From contig JAPUDV010000055.1 in assembly GCA_027492875.1 (NCBI GenBank), forward strand, positions 195,537 to 257,655: a stretch of 62,119 nucleotides of DNA, read 5' to 3'. The notes beneath the pieces are model-generated. The model was given only the letters and a program-made list of their open reading frames with translations. It ran no database searches and was not told the DNA's origin. Shown here one piece after another: positions 52,100 to 59,736 of the stretch. This DNA comes from Candidatus Competibacteraceae bacterium (GTDB lineage Bacteria > Pseudomonadota > Gammaproteobacteria > Competibacterales > Competibacteraceae). Within the stretch, counting starts at the first letter, position 1. The number at the start of each line of letters is the position of its first letter. A program made the translations under genes and the position numbers.

Positions 52100-54226
52100 T
52101 CAAGCCAGATACACCCGCTCCAGCGCCCCGCGCGAGACGTTGCCCTTGCCGTCCTCGGCCTCGATGTAATAGCGCACGTCACCCGCGCCGACCGGCAGCT
52201 TGGCGGTGTAGTAGTTGGCGACGATGGCCGCGCCGGTCTGCGACGGGTACGGGCCGTTGTCGGTCATCGCCAAGCGGGTTTCGCCGGTGGCGGTGCGCAG
52301 TACCAGCGTCACCCGCTTCAGGCCGGTGATGTCGTACGCGAAGGTATGCACCGTGCCCTCGCGCGGCGCGTCCAGCAGGCAACCTTGACCCCAGCGTTTG
52401 CCGCCCGGATTTTCCGGCGTGACCCACGGCGCGAAGATGGTGGGGCCGGTGCGATCCTGGCCCGCCGCCAGTAGCGTATCGACCTCGCCCTTGACCATGC
52501 CGTAGCCCTTGTTCGTGGCATTGGTGACTTGCTGATCCCAGACATGCTGTCCGGTCCAGTACCAGTAGCAACTGGTCTCGGCAGCCAGCATCAGCCAATT
52601 GATGTCGTCCAGCCACGGCTTGCCGGGAACGGCATCCTCCAGCGAGTGAACCACGTTCTGGAACGCGGTCAGCACCGCCCAGGAATTCAGGTCGGGCGAA
52701 TAGGGCTGATCGTAGCGACTGAACCACTTCATGAACTGCGGATCGCCGTTGTCCGCGCCGCTCCAGGAACCCGGCTCGATGTGCGCGGCCCGCGTCGGGT
52801 CGGGCGGGAAGCGGTCGAGATAATCGTGCACCGTGGTTAACTCGAAACGCGGATCGCCTTGTAACCAGCGCACCATTTCTCCGGTGTTGTGGTTGTAGTA
52901 GCTGTCGGCGCCGCCGCCGTGGTTATCGCCGTCGGAGTGCAGCAGGAAGAACGGCGGATGCTTCGGATCGAAGGCGCCGGTTTCGATGATCTGGTTGTAA
53001 ACCTGCCCCAGTACGTCGGGATATTGCAGCGCCCCGAAACCGCCCCGGGCGTCCTCGTTGCCGATATAGCGCTCGGCCGGCACCGCGATGATCTGGTGAA
53101 TCTGGCCCTCCGGGTCTTCGTAACGCACGTATTCCGGCTTGAGCAGACTCGGCGAAATTTTCGATCCCGCCCAGATATTCCGCAGTTGCAGCCAGTCGTT
53201 GACCGGCGGATTGACCTGCTCGGCGGGGTTGGGCGGCAACATGCCTTCGTTGATCCCGGCGTAGGGATAGTCCCGGCAGGCCCGGAAACGGTGGATGGAA
53301 TCGTAAATCACCGCCCTGATGCCGGCCTGGTTCAGCGCCGGAATCATTCGAATGTGGAAAGCGGTCTCCGGCGGGAACATCACGCTGGACGCCTCGACGC
53401 CAAACGCGGAACGGATGATGTTGCGGTGCCATTCGACCTGCTTGACGATGTTGCGGGCCGGGGTCAGCGCCATCAGCGGGTGAAAGAAGCCGAAGGCCAC
53501 AAAATCCACTCGCGGGTGACCCAGTTCGGTCTTGTCCTGGGCCACGGCGCGCAGTTCGTTGTTCCAGCCGCCGAACCGTCCGCCGCACAGGCCATCGGCG
53601 GCGCAGCGGTCCAGTTGCTCGATCAGCGAGCCGCTCCAACTGGTGGACAGCCCGGCGTGAGGCAGCCCGCCGCCGACGTACTGGCGCACGGCGTTCGGGA
53701 TGAAGTGCGTGTAGGGGCCGCCGCGCGCCCCGAAGATCGAATCCTTCTCGCCGTCCCAGTACATCCGGTCGGTGGCGTTGTAGTAGGGCTGGTGCATGTG
53801 CTTGTGGATGCCGAAGTACAGCTTGACCGGCGCATCGCCCGGTCCGGTCGCCACCCGGACGACCGGTTGGGCCTTGGCGTTCGGCGCGATCCGCAACTGG
53901 CGGAACTCCTTGATCCAGTCGCCGCCGCCGGCCTGCTGGATGTCGGCCTTGCGACAGCCTTCCGCCTGCACGGTGAAGGTGTTGGACCAGAGCAAGCCGG
54001 AGGGGATATGGGCGGCATAGCGGTAACCGCCTTCGACCGCCGTCTCTTCCAGCGCCGCGCCGGTGATCAGCCGTTGTCCCTCGGGCGTATGCAGAATGAT
54101 CTGCGGGAAGGGAACCGGACCATCGGCGACGAAAGCGATGGAAAATGCCGGATTCTTGCCGGATCCATCGCATTGCAGCGAGTCGGGCAGTTCGATGCGC
54201 AGGATACGAGTGAAGACCTCAGCCAT
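52100..54226 (-). CDS. Glycoside hydrolase family 57-like protein
   Basis: The start MAEVFTRILRIEL follows GAGG. After an N-terminal beta-rich module (1-140; FPQIILHTPEG, GYRYAAHIPSGL), the catalytic-type barrel opens with VKLYFGIHKHMHQPYYNAT, the GH57 hallmark HxHQP. It continues with DFVAFGFFHPLMAL, SSVMFPPETAFHIRMIPAL and LLHSDGDNHGGGADSYYNHN. A C-terminal beta module follows (VRYYIEAEDGKGNVSRG). GH57 enzymes are alpha-glucan amylases, branching enzymes or 4-alpha-glucanotransferases. There is no signal peptide, so it probably acts on cytosolic glycogen. It is divergent from pyruvate kinase. Confidence 0.82.
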   Translation of the reverse strand: MAEVFTRILRIELPDSLQCDGSGKNPAFSIAFVADGPVPFPQIILHTPEGQRLITGAALEETAVEGGYRYAAHIPSGLLWSNTFTVQAEGCRKADIQQAGGGDWIKEFRQLRIAPNAKAQPVVRVATGPGDAPVKLYFGIHKHMHQPYYNATDRMYWDGEKDSIFGARGGPYTHFIPNAVRQYVGGGLPHAGLSTSWSGSLIEQLDRCAADGLCGGRFGGWNNELRAVAQDKTELGHPRVDFVAFGFFHPLMALTPARNIVKQVEWHRNIIRSAFGVEASSVMFPPETAFHIRMIPALNQAGIRAVIYDSIHRFRACRDYPYAGINEGMLPPNPAEQVNPPVNDWLQLRNIWAGSKISPSLLKPEYVRYEDPEGQIHQIIAVPAERYIGNEDARGGFGALQYPDVLGQVYNQIIETGAFDPKHPPFFLLHSDGDNHGGGADSYYNHNTGEMVRWLQGDPRFELTTVHDYLDRFPPDPTRAAHIEPGSWSGADNGDPQFMKWFSRYDQPYSPDLNSWAVLTAFQNVVHSLEDAVPGKPWLDDINWLMLAAETSCYWYWTGQHVWDQQVTNATNKGYGMVKGEVDTLLAAGQDRTGPTIFAPWVTPENPGGKRWGQGCLLDAPREGTVHTFAYDITGLKRVTLVLRTATGETRLAMTDNGPYPSQTGAAIVANYYTAKLPVGAGDVRYYIEAEDGKGNVSRGALERVYLA

Positions 54227-54433
54227 TGCTTGACCTCGTGTGGGTTCTACAGGGATGGAGTGAGTGTAGACCGCCGGACGCGACTTGCCGCCAGGAGTCG
54301 AAACAGTCGGCCCACCGCGCAAACCGCTTTGAGCGGTCGGTGGCCTCCTTTACACTTCGCGAACCCGACCAGAAAAATAACTACTTGATTGTTTTTGTGT
54401 TTATCCATTCTTTTAGTAAGGGGCAAGGCGAGC

Positions 54434-55906
54434 ATGTCGAAGATCATGAAATTCACCAAGATTGTGGCGACGCTGGGACCGAATTCCCGCGATCCGGAAA
54501 CGATCGAGCACCTGCTGCGGGAAGGCGCGGATGTGATTCGGCTGAACTTTTCGCACGGTTCCTTGGAAGATCACGAATTGGCCGTGCGACGGGTGCGGGA
54601 AGCGGCGCGGAAACTGAACCGGTACATCGCCCTCTTTCAGGATCTGCAAGGCCCCAAGATTCGCCTCGGTCAACTGGACGGAGAATTTCTCGAAGTGGGC
54701 GCCGGCGAGACGCTGGTATTGAGCACCGACGATCTGATCGGCGGCGTGCACGACGGCGTCAAGAAGGTGGCCATCGACCATCGCGGCCTGCATGAGGAGG
54801 TCAATGCCGGCGACCGGATTCTGATCGACGACGGCCTGTTCGAATTCGTGGTCGAGCGGGTCGAGGGGCATGAAATTGTCACCCGCGTGGTCAATGGTGG
54901 CCGCCTCAAGCCGCGCAAGGGCGTCAACCTGCCCAATATCAAGCTGAAGATTTCCGCGATCACGGAAAAAGACCGGCGCGATTTGCAGTTCGCCTACGAC
55001 CACGGCTTGGACTACGTGGCGCTGTCCTTCGTGCGCGAGGCCGCCGATGTCAAGGAACTGATCGATCTGATGCTGACCGTGCACGGTCGCAAGCTGCCGA
55101 TCATCGCCAAGATCGAGAAGCCGGAAGCGTTCCGGCACATCGACGGCATCATCGCGGTGGCCGATGCAATCATGGTGGCGCGCGGCGATCTGGGCGTTGA
55201 AACCTCGCCGCAGGATGTGCCGATCATGCAAAAGACCCTCATCCACAAGTGCAATCTCGCCGGCAAGCCAGTGATCACCGCCACCCAGATGCTGGAGTCG
55301 ATGATCGGCAACCCGCGCCCGACCCGCGCCGAGGCCAACGACGTGGCCAATGCCATCCTCGACGGGACCGATGCGGTGATGCTGTCGGCGGAAACCGCCG
55401 CCGGCCACTATCCGGTCGAGGCGGTGCGGATGATGAAGAACATCGCGCTGACCGTCGAGACCAGCGAGGTGTTCAAGACCTTGGTGCGCAGGAACGTGGT
55501 GACTCAGGAAGCGCTGCTGTCCAAAGCCTGCCTGCCGGTCGAGGATGCCGTCCATTTCGCCACCATCGATCTGGCCGATAGGGTCTGCGCCCGCTACCTG
55601 GTGAGTTTCACCAATAGCGGGGCCAGCGTGTTGGGCCTGACCAAGTTTCGGCCGCTGATGCCGCTGATCGCCTTCAGCCCCAAGCCGGCGACCTTGCGCA
55701 AGCTGGCGCTGGTGTGGGGGGTGGAGCCACTGCAACTGGGCGCCGTCCAGTCGGTGGACGATCTGCTGAGTTCCGCCACCGAGTTTCTACTCAACAAGGG
55801 CATGGTGCGGGAAGGCGAGCGGGTGGTGTTTACCGCCGGGGTGCCGGTCGGGGTGTCCGGCGGCACCAATATGATCAAGGTGGTGAAGGTGGAAAGAGCG
55901 GATTGA
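54434..55906 (+). CDS. pyk: Pyruvate kinase
   Basis: The start MSKIMKFTKIVATLGPNSRD is the family N-terminus; upstream codons are not used. Active-site segments are IRLNFSHG, ALFQDLQGPKIRLG, IAKIEKPEAFRHIDGII, DAIMVARGDLGVE and KPVITATQMLESM. The 490-aa protein transfers phosphate from PEP to ADP at the end of glycolysis. Sequence is closer to PykA than PykF in general form, but I would not fix the isoform. Confidence 0.95.
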   Translation: MSKIMKFTKIVATLGPNSRDPETIEHLLREGADVIRLNFSHGSLEDHELAVRRVREAARKLNRYIALFQDLQGPKIRLGQLDGEFLEVGAGETLVLSTDDLIGGVHDGVKKVAIDHRGLHEEVNAGDRILIDDGLFEFVVERVEGHEIVTRVVNGGRLKPRKGVNLPNIKLKISAITEKDRRDLQFAYDHGLDYVALSFVREAADVKELIDLMLTVHGRKLPIIAKIEKPEAFRHIDGIIAVADAIMVARGDLGVETSPQDVPIMQKTLIHKCNLAGKPVITATQMLESMIGNPRPTRAEANDVANAILDGTDAVMLSAETAAGHYPVEAVRMMKNIALTVETSEVFKTLVRRNVVTQEALLSKACLPVEDAVHFATIDLADRVCARYLVSFTNSGASVLGLTKFRPLMPLIAFSPKPATLRKLALVWGVEPLQLGAVQSVDDLLSSATEFLLNKGMVREGERVVFTAGVPVGVSGGTNMIKVVKVERAD

Positions 55907-55913
55907 GGCGCAT

Positions 55914-55966
55914 TTCAGGCGGGAGTGGTCAGCGGTTTGGACGGCTTCGATCAGTTCCCGCCTGAA
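55914..55966 (+). terminator. Long hairpin after pyruvate kinase
   Basis: TTCAGGCGGGA and TCCCGCCTGAA form an 11-bp stem around a 31-base loop just past the stop codon. There is no T-run, so it may stabilise the 3' end or act as a Rho-dependent site. Confidence 0.5.
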
Positions 55967-56026
55967 TGATCTTCATGAGTTGCTATCACGATGAAGTTGC
56001 TCTAAATTTCTCAAAAATATCGCGGC

Positions 56027-56305
56027 ATGACGCCCCAGCATCCAGGCGATGTTCTGCGCATCCGGGTTCCAGAAGGTACCCACAAGATCGAGGCCAGCGC
56101 ACAAATCGATGGTCGGAACTACACGGCTCAGCAAACCGTGAAGGCGCGCGGCACCCAGGAAACCGCCGTTAAACTCCAATTGCGTGCCGCATCCGCACCG
56201 GTTCCGGCCGTTCCGGCAGCCTCCACGCCCCATACCGGCAAACCGTGGTGGTATGAATGGAATTTTCCGCCCGGCAACGTGGAAGTGCCGGGGCGGAATT
56301 TCTAG
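56027..56305 (+). CDS. Short protein of unknown function, possibly a gene remnant
   Basis: The 92-aa frame reads PGDVLRIRVPEGTHKIEASAQ and YTAQQTVKARGTQETAVKLQLRA, like a carbohydrate- or PEGA-type beta module, then a Pro-rich stretch and WWYEWNFPPGN. No clear ribosome site precedes the ATG and no signal peptide is present. It may be the C-terminal relic of a larger secreted protein. Confidence 0.35.
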   Translation: MTPQHPGDVLRIRVPEGTHKIEASAQIDGRNYTAQQTVKARGTQETAVKLQLRAASAPVPAVPAASTPHTGKPWWYEWNFPPGNVEVPGRNF

Positions 56306-56443
56306 ATCGAGGCATCCATCTCCAAATCCAGCGGTTAAAGACAGCCAAATTGCAAAGGCTCATTCGCAACGTCCACGACCACGGACAACATCCGGTTGAG
56401 CGCCAGCATCGCCGCATCATCGAGGTTGCCGATCACCGCGCCG

Positions 56444-56553
56444 CACGCCTTTCTGAGTTGTGGAATCGCCGTTTCGAACCCCCCCGGCGCCGCGCGCCAC
56501 CCCTCCTTAGACCAAGGCGGGGAAATTTCACAACTGATTTGGGAATGCTGTAG
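56444..56553 (+). repeat. MITE-like repeat, copy 4
   Basis: It contains CTGAGTTGTGGAATCGCCGT, a core ACCCCTCCTTAG...CCAAGGCGGGG hairpin and GATTTGGGAATGCTGTA at the right. The left inverted end is eroded and the right end carries two changes from GGAACGCTATA. It lies directly beyond the toxin stop codon. Confidence 0.88.
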
Positions 56554-56554
56554 T

Positions 56555-56959
56555 TCAAGAAACAGGCGGGGTCAGCACGTCCAAACCGGGCACCTGCGCG
56601 AACTCGGCGGCGTTGGTGGTGATCACGGCGCAACCATGGCTGAGTGCGGTAGCCGCAATGATCAGATCGTGCGCCCCGATCATCTGGCCCTGTTGGCTCA
56701 GGGCGGCGAAGAGACCCGCATGAACGCGCGCCGTTTCCATGGTGAAGTCCAGCGCCGGCAACTGCGCCAAAATCGCCTCGACAAAGGCCGAGCGGCGGGC
56801 GCGGCAGGCATCGTTGTCGGCGCGATGCACGCCGACCAGCAACTCCGATACGGTAATCGCGCTGATGAAAGCATCGCCATGGCTGGCCCAGGGTGAAAAA
56901 TCCAGCGCTCCATGCCGCTCGGCATGGATGAGGATGCAGGTATCGAGCACTAGGCCCAT
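56555..56959 (-). CDS. PIN-domain toxin (VapC-like)
   Basis: The start MGLVLDTCILIHAERHGALD overlaps the antitoxin end by 10 bases. The PIN acidic residues are in place: Asp in VLDTCILIH, Glu in ITVSELLVG, Asp in IGAHDLIIAATAL, and a further conserved AVITTNAAEF. The 134-aa length fits VapC ribonucleases, which cleave tRNA or rRNA when the antitoxin is lost. Its stop is immediately followed by repeat copy 4. Confidence 0.9.
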   Translation of the reverse strand: MGLVLDTCILIHAERHGALDFSPWASHGDAFISAITVSELLVGVHRADNDACRARRSAFVEAILAQLPALDFTMETARVHAGLFAALSQQGQMIGAHDLIIAATALSHGCAVITTNAAEFAQVPGLDVLTPPVS

Positions 56960-57219
56960 GGATCTGGCTCGGGTAACGCGGCCTTGCGGATGGCATCGAG
57001 GTCTTGCACAAAGGACTCGGTATCTTCGTTCAAGCGAGGTAATGCGGCGAACAGGCGATTGAGATCGCGCACTGCGACCCGGCGAGGCGCGGAAACCGGG
57101 CACAGTCTGGCGATTGGTTTGTTGCCGCGCTCCAGTTCGAAACTGACGCCTTGATAAAACACCCTGTTGAGCAGATCGGAAAATTGCCGTGCCGCTTGAG
57201 TGACGTTGATCTTTTCCAT
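56950..57219 (-). CDS. Phd/YefM-type antitoxin
   Basis: The start MEKINVTQAARQFSDLLNRV follows AGGAGG. The pattern INVTQAARQFSDLLNRVFYQGVS, shown here in part, continues as ELERGNKPIARLCPV, the Phd/YefM fold of DNA-binding antitoxins. The 89-aa C-terminus (SFVQDLDAIRKAALPEPDPW) would bind the toxin. The gene is coupled to the PIN toxin. Repeat copy 5 lies 29 bases upstream of the start, between the gene and a perfect palindrome. Confidence 0.88.
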   Translation of the reverse strand: MEKINVTQAARQFSDLLNRVFYQGVSFELERGNKPIARLCPVSAPRRVAVRDLNRLFAALPRLNEDTESFVQDLDAIRKAALPEPDPWA

Positions 57220-57248
57220 GGATGCATGACCTCCTGACGATGATCGCG

Positions 57249-57361
57249 TATAGCGTTCCCAAATCAGTTGCGAACATTCCCCTCCTTGGCCAAGGAGGGG
57301 TGGCGCGCGGCGCCGGGGGGGTTCGCAACGGCGATTCCACAACTCAGAGAGGAACGCTATA
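57249..57361 (-). repeat. MITE-like repeat, copy 5
   Basis: It has perfect inverted ends TATAGCGTTCC / GGAACGCTATA, and a perfect internal palindrome CCCCTCCTTGGCCAAGGAGGGG in two halves (10+10 plus outer pairs). Its length is identical to copy 2 (113 bp including flanking TA) but the orientation is opposite. It is the best preserved intergenic copy. Confidence 0.93.
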
Positions 57362-57364
57362 TAA

Positions 57365-57379
57365 GATTATCAGATAATC
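57365..57379. promoter_or_regulatory. Perfect palindrome GATTATC-A-GATAATC
   Basis: This 15-bp inverted repeat sits just outside repeat copy 5, upstream of the antitoxin gene. It could be the antitoxin operator, pushed away by the repeat insertion. Confidence 0.4.
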
Positions 57380-57514
57380 ATAGATGCGGCAGCGCAGCGT
57401 TCAACAAACCCTCGGCAACCGCCCCCCGCTCGGTCGGTCCACCAGCCGGTGGTCGCACGGCGCGATAGCCCTGGGGGAGGAGTCTGAACGATTAACGATC
57501 AGATCGACCATTGA

Positions 57515-59431
57515 TCAATCCTCACGCGCCAGCGTCTCCAACGCCTCTTGCGCTTCCAGCCATTCGCCCTCGATTTCCTCCAGTTCCTTGTCTACCTGCG
57601 CCTTGCGCAACAGCAATTCCTTCAGCCGGTTTTTGTGGGCGTCCTCGTACAGTGCCGAATCCAACAACTCATCGTGCAGACGGGTTTGCTCGCCGTGCAA
57701 CTGCTCCATCCGCTGTTCCAGTTTCTTGAGGCGCTGTTCCAACGGCTTGCGCTTGACCGCCGCCTGCTGGCGACGTTCCGCGTCCTGCCGCTTCTGTTCG
57801 CGGCGTTCGACGGTGTTGCCGCCGTTGCTGGTGGTGGGCGCGGCGTCCCGATTGGCGGCCCGCTGTTGCTCGTTCAGCCAGTTGCGGTAGTCGTCCAGAT
57901 CGCCGTCGAAGGGTTGCGCCCGACCTTCCGCCACTAGCAGAAACTCGTCGGTGACGGTGCGCAATAAATGCCGGTCGTGCGAAACCACGATCAACGCACC
58001 CTGATAGTCCTGCAAGGCCAGGGTCAAGGCATGGCGCATGTCGAGATCAAGATGGTTGGTCGGCTCGTCCAGCAGCAGCAGATTAGGCCGTTGCCAGATC
58101 AGCAGCGCCAGCGCCAGCCGCGCCTTTTCCCCGCCAGAGAAGGGCGCCACCGGTTCCAGCGCCCGGTCGCCGTTAAAGCCGAAGCCGCCGATAAAATTGC
58201 GCAATGCCTGCTCGCTGGCGCGTTCGTCCAGTTTTTGCAGATGCCGCAGCGCGCTCCAATCCGGCCGCAGTTGCTCCAACTGGTGTTGGGCGAAATAGCC
58301 GATGGCCAGACCTTGCCCGGTTTCGATCCGCCCGGCCAGCGGCGGCAGCAGGCCAGCCAGTAGCTTAATCAAAGTCGATTTGCCAGCGCCGTTCGGGCCG
58401 AGCAAGCCGAGCCGCGCCCCGGAGCTGATGACTAGGTTCACGTTGTCCAGTATCGTGCGCTCACCGTAGCCGACGGCGACTTTCTCGACCGCCAGCAGCG
58501 GGTTGGGCAAACGCGCCGGTTCGGCGAAACCGAAGGTGAACGGCGAATCCACATGGGCGGCGGCGATGCGCTCCATCCGTTCCAGCGCCTTGATTCGGCT
58601 TTGTGCCTGTTTGGCTTTGGTGGCCTTGGCGCGAAAGCGGGTGATGAAGCTCTCCAGATGAGTGATTTCCCGCTGTTGTTTCTCATAGGCCGCCTGTTGC
58701 AAAGCCAGCCGCGCCGCGCGCTGGTCCTCGAAGGCGGCGTAGTTACCGGTGTACAGGGTGAGGCGCCGCTGGTCGATGTGGACGATGTGATCGGCGATGT
58801 TGTCCAGCACGTCGCGGTCGTGGGAGATCAGCAACAGCGTGCCCGGATAGGCGCGCAGCCATTGTTCCAGCCACAGCACGGCATCGAGATCGAGGTGGTT
58901 GGTCGGCTCGTCCAACAGCAGCAGGTCGGAGCGGCACATCAGCGCCTGGGCCAGATTCAGTCGGACTCGCCAACCGCCGGAAAATTCGGCGACCGGCCGT
59001 TCCAGTTGATCGGTGGCGAAACCCAGCCCGGCCATCAGCTTGCCGGCGCGGGCGCGGGCGCTGTAGCCGTCGATGGTGTCGAAATGTGCATGTAATTCCG
59101 CCTGCCGCGTGCCGTCATGAGCGGATTCGGCGGCGAGCAGGTCGCGTTCGATTTGGCGCAGCTCGGCGTCGCCATCCAGCACGAATTCCAGCGCCGGCGT
59201 CGGCAGGGCCGGGGTTTCCTGGGCGACGTGGGCCAGCGTCCAGCGCGGCGGCACATCGAGATCGCCGGTGTCGGGGTGCAGTTCGTCGCGCAGCAGGGCG
59301 AACAGGGTGGATTTACCGCTGCCATTGGCGCCGGTCAGCCCGACCTTCCAGCCGGGATGCACGGTCAGCGACACGTTATCGAACAGCGGCTTGCCGCCGC
59401 GTTGCAGGGAGAGTTGGCGTAGGGTCAGCAT
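57515..59431 (-). CDS. ABC-F ATPase (YheS/Uup-like)
   Basis: The 638-aa protein has two ATPase cassettes and no membrane domain. Cassette 1: GANGSGKST, FSGGWRVRLNLAQAL, LLLLDEPTNHLDLD. Cassette 2: GPNGAGKST, FSGGEKARLALALL, LLLLDEPTNHLDLD. Between them lies the P-site tRNA-interaction linker region (about 240-300; THLESFITRFRAKATKAKQ). A charged coiled-coil C-terminus follows (LEQRLKKLEQRMEQLHGEQ). ABC-F proteins act on ribosomes. The linker and C-terminal pattern favour YheS over Uup. Confidence 0.93.
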   Translation of the reverse strand: MLTLRQLSLQRGGKPLFDNVSLTVHPGWKVGLTGANGSGKSTLFALLRDELHPDTGDLDVPPRWTLAHVAQETPALPTPALEFVLDGDAELRQIERDLLAAESAHDGTRQAELHAHFDTIDGYSARARAGKLMAGLGFATDQLERPVAEFSGGWRVRLNLAQALMCRSDLLLLDEPTNHLDLDAVLWLEQWLRAYPGTLLLISHDRDVLDNIADHIVHIDQRRLTLYTGNYAAFEDQRAARLALQQAAYEKQQREITHLESFITRFRAKATKAKQAQSRIKALERMERIAAAHVDSPFTFGFAEPARLPNPLLAVEKVAVGYGERTILDNVNLVISSGARLGLLGPNGAGKSTLIKLLAGLLPPLAGRIETGQGLAIGYFAQHQLEQLRPDWSALRHLQKLDERASEQALRNFIGGFGFNGDRALEPVAPFSGGEKARLALALLIWQRPNLLLLDEPTNHLDLDMRHALTLALQDYQGALIVVSHDRHLLRTVTDEFLLVAEGRAQPFDGDLDDYRNWLNEQQRAANRDAAPTTSNGGNTVERREQKRQDAERRQQAAVKRKPLEQRLKKLEQRMEQLHGEQTRLHDELLDSALYEDAHKNRLKELLLRKAQVDKELEEIEGEWLEAQEALETLARED

Positions 59432-59736
59432 GGCCGGCGATTTTACCCCAGAACCGCGCAGGATTGGGTTTACGCAGGCATGTGGGAAAAGCTTGAGTTT
59501 CTGTCGGGCTTGGTGTACTAATTTACAAAAAATTCTATCTAATTATATTATAAGAAATTTTTTATCAATTATGTCTATTGAAAATAGCAATAAAAGCCAA
59601 AAAACCATAGATGGTGTTCTTGGTATGAAACGATAATCGGTAGCATATTAGCTATAGAGTATCATTAAAGATTCATTCCAACACACATTCAGCACTAGCT
59701 ACGCCATGAAACACACAGTCCAATAAGGAGAGATAG
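59432..59736. other. AT-rich gap before the protease gene
   Basis: This 305-bp stretch is much richer in A and T than its left neighbours, with TTATATTATAAG-type tracts able to serve as promoters. A 21-codon frame at 59571 (MSIENSNKSQKTIDGVLGMK and one more residue) and a seven-codon frame at 59706 are present but unsupported. It probably marks the edge of a transferred segment and holds the promoter of the protease gene. Confidence 0.5.

Noticed and set aside
51889..52182. Leftward 97-codon frame between the GGDEF-EAL and GH57 genes
   Set aside because: Overlaps the GH57 3' end, no ribosome site and no recognisable family; kept only as an unassigned intergenic stretch.
52889..54388. Rightward 499-codon frame opposite the GH57 gene
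   Set aside because: No family features; it is the complement of conserved GH57 motifs.
55914..55966. Riboswitch or attenuator near pyruvate kinase
   Set aside because: It lies after the stop codon with a simple two-arm stem, so an RNA 3'-end structure is the plainer explanation.
59571..59636. 21-codon frame in the AT-rich gap
   Set aside because: No ribosome site and no recognisable family; mentioned only as part of the gap.
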